DNA of 64,000 nucleotides, taken from contig OU612074.1 of the NCBI GenBank assembly GCA_914767715.1, forward strand, positions 21,932,062 to 21,996,061. Reading direction: 5' to 3'. Numbering within the stretch: position 1 is the stretch's first letter; every line of letters begins with the position of its first letter. This document shows positions 37,401 through 48,750 of this stretch, piece by piece. The notes under the pieces are model-generated. The model searched no databases and was not told the origin of the DNA. It saw only the letters and a list, made by a program, of their open reading frames with translations. The position numbers and the translations under genes are program-made. This DNA is from Membranipora membranacea. Lineage: Eukaryota > Bryozoa > Gymnolaemata > Cheilostomatida > Membraniporidae.

Positions 37401-40400
37401 CTGTACAAGTACTCAAACATTCACAGGGTCATTTCACAGTGAACTAAAACAATAGATGACCCAACAATATGAGAGCTATCCAAGCGTATGGCTGTCTAGA
37501 TTGAGTTATTACTATAACTAACTAAGAGAAGGATGATTTAGTCTCAAACAAATACAAAAAAACTGTCAAAGCTTTAAGTTGAGTCTGCAAAGACTGACAG
37601 TTTTGACGATTTGTGGACAATGTTGCCATAACTCTATGCACCTAGTTTCAATTATGGTGCTTTGAAATCAATTGTGTAGGTAGGTATAATTCTAAACAGA
37701 GGACTGGCTTTATATCCGACACTTGTAAGCGTTCTTCAATGGAAAAATCAGAAAAAAAAACAAACAAATTAACCGTACCTTGATATCCACTTGTCCCGGT
37801 CTGATGTGGTTTAGATTTAGATTGATCAAGTTGTGATAATTCTCAGTAAAGCAGTCAGAGAAAGGTCTCAGATAATCCAGTGTTAGCAGCTTGCAGGTTG
37901 AATGTTGTCTTGTTAATGCTGATATAACAATCTACAGGAAAAATCAAGACTCAATCACATCACAATCACATATAATAGAAAAGTGATGATCTACAAAAGA
38001 ATCAAAACCTTTTGTCTGCTCGTTATTTTAAGCTCAGAGAGTGGGTAACTCCTGATATACAAGCAACATATTTTTAAAAGTAAAATATATACCAGGTTTA
38101 ATAGGGAAAGATAGTTTTACAGAGGCATGGTAAACTTTTGTGGGTTCAGTTCTACTCTAGTGACTCTTTACATGTTTCCACTCGTATTTATACCATAGTC
38201 AGACTAGATATAGTCTTAGTCATAGTAATAGTTATAGTAGTAGAGGGTGGCTCAGTTGGTTAGAGCGATGTACCTTTACCATGCAAATGCTGAAAGTCAT
38301 GGGTTTGAATCCCACTGCGGTCCATTGACCTGCCTGCAAAAAGAGAGTAACCTGGCGCAGATATTGAGGCCATGCCACTATGGCAGCCAATTTCGCCGCC
38401 TATGCTTCGGGAGTGACATGTGACAAGACATCTGATTTTTAATCAAGTACTAGTCATAGTACTAGTGCTATTTATAGTTACAGTTATAGTACTGTTTACT
38501 AGTTAAATGACAAGACCATCATGCAGCCTAATCCGATCAGCGATTTCCAAATAACATTTTGTTGACTCAAACGTAATCATACCTTTTGCAAAGAAGAAGT
38601 AGAATTGTGGTCGCTCTTTGTTTTACGTTCAGAGTGAGCCGAATTTAAATTATCCAGTAACAAAGCAACATGATCTTCACTCCAAGATATTGGCTCGCTA
38701 ACAAGGAAATCTCGTACACTGCAACAAAAAACAGCAAGATGCTTCAGAAATCACAAGGATTTGAGACAACTAGGTACTTGTCAGAAGGCATTAGCTTCCA
38801 ACAAGGCCAAGGAACTACGTCCGTAAAATCACAAAGGACACCAAAACATAACAACCTTTTAACTGCAAAAAGCCATAAATTTCGAAATATCGGCTATTAA
38901 TGCTGATAGGTATAACTTGTGAAGTCAAAGATTATCTAAACATTGAAGTCAAATGAAATATTTGAAGCCCATAAGAACTTTTTGTAGCCTAATGTGCAAA
39001 GGTAACTTTCTCACAGATTATAGCCTATGTGACATACCTGTTGTGGGTGCTAGTGTAATACCCGATATTCTCGACCAGGTATTTGAGCCTTTCAGAATCA
39101 GAGCTAGCTGCAGCTAACATAGCACAACTGAGCATAAACCCTTCTGTGCCTTTCAACTCGTCTTCAGCTAAAACGTCAGTCAAAACTCTTTCTAACATGA
39201 CAGCAATCTATGAATGTATATTATGTGCTTAGACAAAGTCAACCAATAAATCCCTCAAAACATTCGTTGAACCATTTTTAGAATTTATCCAAGCTATAAG
39301 GAGGTGAGAACTAGATAAGTACAGGTAGTACAGGTTGAACTAGCAGGAGTACAAGCAATATTTACAATAACATATCGGAATGGCCAACACTACAAGTTAC
39401 TCACAACTGAATGACACTATATATGCAAGGCCTCAATACATCTATCATTGACTCATCTTCCGTAGGATTAATTGATTCTAGAATGAGCTTAGAACTAGGG
39501 TATCCAGTTGCCTAAGCATGTTAGAACATCTACTGTTGGCACTCGTCAAAATGGTCAGCGACTTGATGCCTGTCCGCTGTACACTAAGTTAGCATGATTA
39601 TATAGCGAACTTTAGTAACATATTCTTACCATTACACTTGGGTGGTCTGAAACGTGTAGCAGGTGCTGTATGTGACATGTCTTACAGCACTTATGCGGCC
39701 CAAACAGCACCAACAACAATGTTTTATAGGCCTTAAGTGTTGTTATGAAATGACAGCACGTGCCGGACGTCTTACAACACGCGTTGCCAGCGATGGTTAG
39801 GACTGGGGAGCCTTTCAATTAGAAACAGCCAAAATCGCAATCTGATCGCTCACTCAGGGAGTGAGCGATACCTGCTAGGGGTCTGGCTTTCAAATCGCTC
39901 TGTCAATGATGGAACTATATACATTCTGAGTGAGCGATTTGAGAGCCATTTTGTCTAATTGAAAGACCAAATGAGTGATAATTTTGAGCGATGTGATAGT
40001 GATAACTTGCATTGGTAAAGCATCGCTTTGTCTAATTGAAAGACCCCAGAACAGCATATATTTGTGTAATGACAGTACCTTGAGTTACCCACAGCTGAAT
40101 TCCACTCAGCATGCTGAGTTCCTCTTCTCGGAGATTTCCTGACTCAGACGAGTCTCTCTGTGAGATTGCGTCCTGTATCTGGTGCATGCTTATTAACCTC
40201 TCAGTTACTGTAAGGTAGCATTCACTGGAAGAGAATCGTTGTATCACGTAAAGTCAACATTTGTCAGTAGAGCAGCGTGAACTCTGCCCAAAGATTTCTG
40301 ACTCTTTGGTATTTTGAACTAGTGAGTCAAGTATTTTTCGTATTTATTGTACAATGTGATTGGGGCAAGTCAACGTCATTCCCACAATGCTACATTGTCC

Positions 40401-43400
40401 CGGAATATGCCGGTATTTCAAGTCTGTTCTGTACGTTATCATTGAGCTCAGAATTTGAGAAAATTACATGGTGGGATGGACAAAATCGGTATGCCCTCCC
40501 TATTGGCAGATTTCTACTCTACAGGCGAACTAGAGGATAAGGAAAGCAGTATGGATCCGGAAATTAGAATAAAGCTACTCTGACTTTCAGAAAATATTGA
40601 TTACCATTACAGAGACCGGGAGCGCTTTGTATATCAACAAATGACCCTGGGCAAAAAAGAGATAAACACATAGACTCAATAATAAACCTAGACAGGACAC
40701 TATCTACAGCTGAAGAGAGGCACTTAATTGTGGGGCAAGGTTTTTTGTTCATAACTCGATCAATTTTGACCGGATTTTGAATTGGAAAATTGCTTTACAA
40801 TCAGCAACATCTTGTTATCAAAATTTTTTTTGCCTAAAATTAGTATCAAACTGTTCAGGACAAACTGCTTACTCTATTCTAATTTTCAAACTCAAAATCT
40901 GATCAAAATTGATCGAGTTATCAACAAAAAACCTGGATTTTGGACAGTAAATCAATGATAGCATCATTGCTTCTGCACCTTCCAATGACGTTACGTTGCC
41001 CATAATTAAGTGCCTCAGTGTCTCAATGCTAATGCTCCATATAGTGTCCTGTCTAGGTTTATTATTAAGTCAACGGATAGACATGATTTTAATATAAGGC
41101 TGCAACCACATGTATGAGTATGAGAAACCATTATAAGTCTGATGACTTAGAATAGAGATATTACGGTAAAAGCAATTTTCAATTGAATAATTCCTAAAGA
41201 CCAATCCATGTTATAGTCAGGCAGTTGATTATGATGAAGTTATGTCAGATTTGCATGGTAAAAAGTTTCTATGCTCCACTCGGCATGATTTGTTGATGTT
41301 GGTATGACTGTCTTCCATAGGGAAGTTAATTATCATTTTCTGCATTATTGGGTAGTCTTTAATTGTCACAATTAATCCACTCACCACAGTGCCTTTATAT
41401 TTTCATCTCCTCTTTGGCTTGTCTTATACATATGAACACATTCTGTACAGGATATCAGTAGCCGCTTCTTCCACTCCGGCCAAATCTCGTGGTGTTCGTC
41501 GACCATTTCACTAAGTATATCCTTCACTAAGCTGCTTACATCTGGTAAAGTGATGGTTTCATCTGGAGTCACACAATCTACCAACATAAAGGCTCGTTAT
41601 TCAATTCTGTACTTAGTGATGTCACCACAGGTACTTCGTGATGACGCAACAAGTACTTTGTGATGTCAAAAATGGTACTTAGTGATGTCACAAATGTTAC
41701 TTTAACTCCAATCAAGTTTTGTGTTCTGATCGGATTTAACTTATAGGTAGGAAAATGACTCACAAGAGGGATAATTTATTTTTCTGCATACACTTGAAGA
41801 ACTTGAAGAAGTGAAATTTATGACTAGCTAACTCATCATCTTAACATTAAAATTCCCCATCTAAGGTGGTGAAACATTGGTGCTAGCTAAGATCGATAAA
41901 CCTCGAAATTAGTTAGACTTAACTCTAGCTAATAATAACCTATCTATAGTTTCTGAAAGCAGACTATATGATCGTGTAGGAGTAATGACAACGGAAGAAA
42001 GCTATAATAAACCTGTTTTGCTTTCTGACCATCTTATCATCGTTACCTTCATATTCCAGGGCTATTTCTTCTAATTTTCTGCTGTTTTGTGTTCTGGCAT
42101 ACTCATATATAAAGTTCTGTTCTGTTGTTGAGCTCATCGACTGGCAACACTCAGATCCAGACCTAAGCCATGATAATGTATCAGCTAAAGTGTCAATGTC
42201 AGCCGAGCTCCATATATCCTCAACCATCCATACTGCAATGTAGCACATGCACTGTGTCATGCTTAACCCACAGATAAACAAAATTATCACTTTGTCTGAA
42301 TGTGACCCGCAGGATCTGACAAGCTCTAGAACTTCAAATCATTTATTTGAGCTGACAGGCATGATTACTGACAGGCAGCCATTAGCGCGAGAAGCAATGT
42401 TAGTAATAGTTAGGAATTATAACAGTACTAAATAAAGATTGTGTGACATAAATCACTGTGGAACAATAATCCAAGACCACATCAACTAAAGCAAGCGTAC
42501 CTTACTCATGTACCTGTACAACAACACACCATCACCTCTTAAATTTTACAATGCTTGAGCAGATTGTTTAATCTTACACATTTCTGTACAGAAACGTCCC
42601 TGAATCAAGTTTCTCAGCAGATCATGGAATACATGACTATTTCCGGGATGGTGAGTCTCTATCAGAGATAATATTCTATTCTGTACAGCGAGGGGCAAGG
42701 CTGAAAGCTACAAACACATGAAAGATTTGATTAAGATTGTTCTGCCGTATGCAGACAAAGATAAATCTCTAAAACACATACAGCGTGTTATATCTCGTGA
42801 AGATTCAATACTTCATATCCTTGGGAAGTCCAAGATACCCATTAATATAAGCTGTTTCATAATTAGGAATATATCAGGAAATATCGAGGAGAAACATTAA
42901 ATATTTCCCTGAGTCAAAGCTGCTTATCATAATTCTATAACTTTATCATGCAAATTACCGTTCAAACAATTTTTATTCAAATTGAAAGATCCTTTGTATT
43001 AACCACAATAATCTGTTGTACTTTCGAAATGTCATATGATAAAAATCAGTTATCATGATAAACTGAAAGAAGTAGTTTACTATAATCATTCACTGACTTA
43101 CCTCATTCAGATAAAATATATATACACTATAAGCCGTCCTATTTTTTAGGAATATGGCAATGTTGCGTCAGAATTTCACTCGGAAAACAAACACCGCTAG
43201 CTTTACACCAGCCGTTTAATTTGCAGTACTGTTTTTCGAGTGCCTTTACTGCCTGATACAAAGTTGATCAGGTACCTAAAATATGATACAGCTGCAAGAC
43301 TGACTCACCTTTCGTGTACAAATCACATCGAGTAACCGCATGTAGCCAGTAAGTTCTACAAACACTCTATCGGAGATTCTGATATCCTCAGACCAAAGTG

Positions 43401-46400
43401 CTCTGTAGAGCGCACACTCATCGCTCCACAGTGACTGATCATTGTAAAATAACTAAAATGGAGTACTCTGAGTGTTACTTTTTAGTTTAGTGGGATATGC
43501 ATGCATGATAGACTTAAAAATAGAACTAGACAGGTGTCAGTTGGCACATTATAGCCTAAGGATATCAAATCAAAACAAAATCAAATAAAGAACAAGTTGA
43601 ACCTCAGGAATATAACTCACCATACAAATGAACAGCTGAGTGTCACAAATGTTTATCCGTTTCAGCTCAGAACCAATTTGTGCAAATTTCTCACGAGTGA
43701 AGCTCTTATATATCTCCGACTCTGAGCTATCACCAGGTGTGAAATACGTCCTCATGACCTCACGTAACTGTGCCAAAGCTGGACAGAACTTCACCTCATA
43801 CACCATTGTCGCCCCTACCCTGTCAACATATTGTATGATTAAAATACTTTTCCATAGCCATTAATAGGCCTGTAGAATAAGTTTAGCAGGAAAAAATAGG
43901 CCTAAACATTCCAGCGACTAAGCTCATGAAGTTATCTCACTTGATCTTCCTACTTAAATACATCAAATACTGAATCTTGGTGTTCTGTCAGGAAACTATA
44001 CAAAGAAAGTACAGTTGTAAAATACCCTTTACCAGTGGTTCCTACATATTGTAGCCGTGTATACCCACAAATGAGTGTAGCATAAGTGGAGAACTGTGGC
44101 TACAGGACAGCTATCAAACAGTTCCTCAACCGTCGATCACGCAAGGGAGAGCTCCTCCCCCTTTCATTCTCCCTGATCACACACATCCAACACTTATTCT
44201 GACAAGAAAACTTTGCCTGCCATTGTATTCCTTTGTTCACCATACAAAATGCCTTTCGTTATACAAGTCTCATAGGTGTCTTGAGACATGTCTGAAGAAG
44301 GTTTCCAGACATCGTCCCCGAGGGCCTATCCAACATACTACAGTATAACTGTACTTTATTTTGTAATGTGCACTAGTTTACTATGGGAAAGGAGTAATTT
44401 TACTCCGTTATATTTTTGATTTGGCTTCATTACAAAAAAATTCAGCTATTCTGAATGGCGCTAGTGACGTGTGATCATTACAAAAATTTATGCAGTTCTA
44501 ATGATTGTATCCCGTTGAAGATTGTCACGTGTAGTCAGAGTCACTCAGTACACCCTAGTGTTGGATTGGGAATAAATAGAAATACATAAATTATATCTTA
44601 GCATGCAACATTGGCTGCACCGAGAAGCCCTCAACTATGATTTCCTTCTTAGAACTGGCTACTGCCCATACAGAACTGGACTTCTGTGATGACCCAAAAT
44701 ACTGTGACTCTACAACTGGAGTGGCACATAAAATTAAATATAAATAGGCATGTAAGTATGTACCAGGGGCCAATTGTTATTCCCACAGTGGGTAAATGCC
44801 CAACTTGACATAACTGTCTTCTCTTTTCCTCCTTTCCTCTCTAAAGTACTGTATGATATAAATAAATAAAGGCCAAGGGTCTAATACGCTTGAAAAGCAC
44901 AGGTCTACTCCAAAACCTGGGATTTTTGCAATGTTTGACTGCCCCCCTTGAGTTTTTGTTGTTTGAAACGTAACAATTGATCAACAAAAACTCTAGGGGG
45001 GCAGTCAAACATTGCCAAAATCCCAGGTTTTGGAGTAGACCTGTGTTGAAAAGGCTTGAGCCTGATTTCATTCAAGAAATTATGAGAAATGATATCATGT
45101 TGAAAAGGTTAGAATCCGAAATGAAAGATGGGTTTTGATTGGACAAATTATTAATGTGAATCGAGTTGTCCTCTCTTGAAACATGAGAGCCAAACTCCCG
45201 TAACCACGTAATGCCTCGTTAGGCTAACTCCCACCCTCCCTGACTTGACTAATAGGGTTATGACAGCAATGAACTAAACTTTAGTTCATTGATAACAGCT
45301 TTGCATCTTTTACTCCTTGCTTGAATCCTAGAAGTTATTTCCTTGAACTCAAACACTCCATTGATCGTTGCCCCGGTATTCCAACAGTGCATTACAAATA
45401 AAGTACACCTATGCTGTAGTATGTTGGATAGGCCCTGGGGGCCGTTGTCAGGGAGACATGCCCCAATGCACCTATGAGAGTTGTGTAACAAAAGGCTTTT
45501 TGTTTGGTGAACAAAGGAGTACAATGGCAGGCAAAGTGTGCTTGTCTGAATACATGTTAGATTCATGTGATTGCATGCTGGGGCGCGTGTATGCTAGGCT
45601 CAGCTCTCTACTTTTGCTACACTCATTTGTGGGTATACACAATCCACCCGCTGCTACGATATGTAGGAACCACTGGTAAAGGGTATTTCACAACTGTACT
45701 TTATTTTGTAATGTGAGGACAAAAGTAAAATGTACTCAAGTGCGCAGTCCCTAATGTGTGAAGAAAAATTTAATGTATTATATAAGATAAAAGTTTGATC
45801 CATTTTGCCTGCATTCCGGTTATCTAACCTTACACTGCTCACGTCTGGTGTTAACAATGGAGAAGGAGCAACTATGAATGCAGGCAAATCGTCAAAACTT
45901 GGTCTAAGATCAAAGTGTCACTGCCAAATGGCTGATTAGTGCCCGGCTGTTTCAGTTTCTGGCACTAAGATCAAAGTGTCACTGCCAAATGGCTGATTAG
46001 TGCCAGTTCAGTTTTGGCAGCTCGCTGCATACCCATGATTAGGAGGTCCACCATGGCCTCACCTCTAGGATGCATTCTAGTTTTCTAGGATGTATCACAT
46101 TCTCAGTATGAGGATTTAGGGCACCTTGCGTCCCTCTTTAGGGGCAGCCCAATCTTCTGTTTCTCACTAAACAGCAGGAGCTGCAGTTTCTCCTTGGTCT
46201 AACATATAAAATGTTTAACAGAAAGTAACATACCATCTTAGAGTAAATGTAGCAATCGTTTCAGTGGATGAAACAATCAGTCTGTATATGTTATAAACAA
46301 AATCAAACAATGGCGCACTACACCACTGAACCATCCAAGAGGTCTGGCTTGACTAAAGCTTCACATTAGTCATAGGAAAAAAAGATCATAAGAACAAGAA

Positions 46401-46750
46401 GCTAACGGAAATAGCCATGCAAGCACGTGGGCACAGTTAGTGCACCCAATAAGATGACAGATAAATCAGCAACATCCAAATTAGAATCCCAAGTAGCCCC
46501 TCAAAAATTTTCTGCGTTTAAGCTTCTTTATCACATATTTTATTGGCGGTAACAGTCTCCGTCTCATTGTATTGCTATTAAATTGAGACCACATAATAAA
46601 GCGGGAAGCGGAGATAGCTGCTGTGCGATAAATGTAAACGAGTGAGTGTATTGGCTCAGTGTGAACACAACACCATCATTTCTACAGACAGCGTGAGTAA
46701 CACAGATCAACATTGTTTACCAGCAGGTCTTCAGGTGTATGTCTCATCAT
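34477..46750 (-). CDS. Unrecognised 689-residue helical protein, 15 exons
   Basis: Minus-strand exons: 46721-46750, 46125-46198, 43621-43819, 43309-43452, 42047-42251, 41385-41577, 40089-40224, 39038-39207, 38583-38718, 37779-37931, 37266-37376, 36622-36738, 35752-35879, 35274-35458, 34477-34565. All phases join, giving 689 residues and a TGA stop. The protein starts MMRHTPEDLLTKEKLQLLLF and ends TTRQYLIDQKAM. It is mostly Leu-rich amphipathic helix, without signal peptide, membrane span, zinc motif or obvious catalytic site; it could be a helical-repeat scaffold, but I cannot name a family. Least certain are the first two exons (donor GTGCCC at exon 2), the acceptor of the 42047-42251 exon and the donor at 40083-40088. 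The other junctions are clear. Confidence 0.75.
34770..35122. mobile_element. MITE of about 350 bases, AGTGACAGTCC ends
   Basis: GAAAGTGACAGTCCTAACTAGG at the left is mirrored by CCTAGTAGGACTGTCACTTT at the right. TTAA stands next to both ends, suggesting a TTAA target duplication. It lies in the last intron of the 15-exon gene and contains no frame. Confidence 0.65.
36302..36559. mobile_element. MITE, GGGGTCTTTCAATTAGA family, copy 3 (diverged)
   Basis: Shares GATCGCTTATTGAGTGA, CTGCTAGGGATCT, GATGGAACTATAT and TTCTGAGTGAGC blocks with the copy at 39805-40047. Ends are changed (TAATAGAGTGACCCC). It lies in an intron of the 15-exon gene. Confidence 0.75.
38240..38450 (+). mobile_element. tRNA-derived SINE, family B
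   Basis: The tRNA-like head has box A (GTGGCTCAGTTGGTTAGAGC) and box B (GGGTTTGAATCCC). About 130 bases of unrelated body follow, ending near a T-run. The anticodon region is too long for a working tRNA. It lies in an intron of the 15-exon gene. Confidence 0.7.
39655..40072. repeat. Dispersed repeat R3, copy 2, split by a MITE
   Basis: Left part 39655-39804 matches the 24680 copy (GCAGGTGCTGTATG, TTTATAGGCCTTAAG, GTTGCCAGCGATGGTT). Matching resumes after the MITE at 40048 with AGAACAGCATA and TTTGTGTAATG. The interruption shows the MITE came later. Confidence 0.8.
39805..40047. mobile_element. MITE, GGGGTCTTTCAATTAGA family, copy 4 (best preserved)
   Basis: 243 bases with inverted ends: GGGGAGCCTTTCAATTAGA at the left and TCTAATTGAAAGACCCC at the right, plus internal short inverted blocks around GAGTGAGCGAT. 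No coding frame. It is inserted in repeat R3, within an intron of the 15-exon gene and about 35 bases from a splice donor. Confidence 0.9.
40673..41071. mobile_element. 399-base MITE with 31-base inverted ends
   Basis: GACTCAATAATAAACCTAGA at the left is mirrored at the right (TCTAGGTTTATTATTAAGTC), and a second internal pair (AACTCGATCAATTTTGA) also mirrors. No frame. It lies in an intron of the 15-exon gene. Confidence 0.85.
44598..44706 (-). repeat. Dispersed repeat B, copy 2
   Basis: Reverse-complement match to 24374-24474 (TCTTAGCATGCAAC, AACTGGCTACTGCCCATACA). It lies in the long second intron of the 15-exon gene. Confidence 0.7.
44898..45045. mobile_element. Hairpin element with about 64-base arms
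   Basis: The arms begin CACAGGTCTACTCCAAAACC and run through TTTGACTGCCCCCC, nearly perfect, around a 20-base centre. No frame and no clear target duplication. It is a non-autonomous foldback element unlike the 28.4-kb one. Confidence 0.85.
45905..46004. repeat. 61-base tandem duplication
   Basis: TAAGATCAAAGTGTCACTGC through TGATTAGTGCC occurs twice with a 61-base offset. It lies in an intron of the 15-exon gene. Confidence 0.85.
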
Positions 46751-48115
46751 TGCACTACAAAAAAAAAGAACCATTAAATGAGAAAATTATTTTTCCACAT
46801 TTTTAGAGCAATAGATTAGGTTACCGATTTATTATAACTATGTTAAAAAGTCCTAAATTTAGTGGAATACTTATTGGTAGCGCTCCTAGTCAACATCTAA
46901 ATGTCTTGAACCAGCTAAATACAGCTTGCCTCAAATAATTGAGTGTAAGAGGATTCGAAACATTTCAGCTCATCTAATGATTGAGCAGTTACCAGTCTCT
47001 GTAAATTGCTCATCTGATCTTTCTTTCCTACTAGCCTGACGAAAACTTCTCCTTTAATAATAATTTACGGGCACAGCAAAGCCATCGTAGTTGTCTTCTT
47101 CGGATAGATGAAATTATGCCACTTATGCGTTTGCACTCCCAAGTTTTACGTTGTAGGTCAGTTTTTACCCTACCGATATTCAGAGTTGCACACTCATGAC
47201 AATAGAAAAGAAAACCTCATATAATCGATTCTTATACTGTACCTAGACCCCTAGACATGTCACGTACACTGTATAGCTATTCAGTGCCCCTTTCGGGGCC
47301 AATGAGAATATGCTTACATTCATAATAAAGATCCACTGATCTCTTTAGTGCACCCTTGTACAAGGTAAGGGTAGGCAAGCTAGGCTATTGTCCGGAGAGC
47401 TCACCTCCCCTAGCAGCATGTGTAGTGAGTGGAATTCGATCCTGTAAGATTTTTCAAACTCTCTTTTACCCTGTCAGATACCTGAAAAAACTTTTACTTG
47501 CGATTTTAGGTGTTGTTTGTCTTTTACTCAATATGATATTCTTTTTGCCCTGATTTTAATTTTGTTTTCGTACCCCTCAAAATATAGTTTCTTTTCAGTC
47601 TGGATATCATTCAGCGTTTCCATTGAGGTGACTCTCTATTAATATATTTTATCCAAGAGTCTCTTGACCGAATCCCTTCATATGAATAATACAATGATTA
47701 TGGGATCAAATTCTACAGTGAACTAATTAATAGGGTCATCATTAATTGATTCCACTTCTATTTTAAACTTCATTATAAAAAATTCAAATTATTCCACTAT
47801 GATAGATCCAACAGCTTCACAGCCTGGAGCGATTGGTGATGGTGGAAGCCTGGAGCGATTGGTGATGGTGGAAGATTTGCTCGCATCGTCTGGATGAAAA
47901 ACTGTAATGACAGATAGTTGGCAAAACTGGGAAACGGAAAACATGAACTTGTCTGTGTCTAGTTAAAAGATTAGGTTGTTAGAGAAAGCTTAAATCAACC
48001 TCTTTCGTATCAAATGGCATGGATGAAATGGATAAAAATTAGATAAATGAATTACTAGTCCTAAACAAATGACAAGCAACCTAAACATATTGTAGCTTCA
48101 CATCAGAGGGTCCAG
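46751..48115. other. Upstream region of the 15-exon gene, no gene seen
   Basis: AT-rich. A 26-base direct repeat (GCCTGGAGCGATTGGTGATG) lies near 47822-47873. No coding region or clear promoter is supported. Confidence 0.5.
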
Positions 48116-48430
48116 GAGTGGTCTGATGGTTAAGGGTGCGGACTTATGATCTGTGAGGTCCAGGTTCAATTCCCGGCTCCTGCAGTAATTTCTGATTTGG
48201 TACTGGCGCGTGACTCATCCTAGCCAGGTCCTTGCGGAACGGGAATAAAAATACCTGAGGTCAACTGTGTGTTTGCACATCCCAAACATGCAGTAAAAAG
48301 ATCCCCCTCTACCTCTTCGATAAAAAGAGTAGGTCCCTGAACCTGTACTCTAGAGGGGTAACCCTCTCCGCAATGACGACTTAGGTTTAGCTTCTCATCT
48401 AGCTCAAGTGATTGTAAAGGAGTTATCTGG
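48116..48430 (+). mobile_element. tRNA-derived SINE, family A, copy 2
   Basis: The tRNA-like head (48116-48186) has closing ends CAGGAG/CTCCTG, box A in GTGGTCTGATGGTTAAGG and box B GGTTCAATTCC; the anticodon loop would read TAT. The body shares TTTGGTACTGGCGC and CCAGGTCCTTGCGGAACGGG with the copy at 15859-16133. The head is so intact that a scan might call it a tRNA gene, but the shared body shows it is a SINE. Confidence 0.88.
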
Positions 48431-48750
48431 CGGGGAAGTGTTTGAGGAGAGGGAAGGGCAGGTCTATCGAGTTCATATATGTGTCCAGATCAATCAGTTT
48501 TTATTGATGAACATTTCATGCAGTGTAATCAAGGAGAGTCAGTCAGTAGCCAGATAGAGATCTCCATCATGGGTATAGTTATGTAGAAGAGGCGGCTGCT
48601 TTAAAATATCTTAAAACAACTGGAGGCATATCAAATCCAATCAAATATTATACCAAAGTATCTACAAAGGATGCTAGTACCGGATTAGGCACAAGCAGCG
48701 ACAGCAACAAAACATCAACATCCACAGGCCCTTCTACACCGCTTTCCACG

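Noticed and set aside
48116-48186. A possible tRNA gene (anticodon loop reading TAT)
   Set aside because: The same head is joined to the same 200-base body in the copy at 15859-16133 with a target duplication, so it is a SINE.
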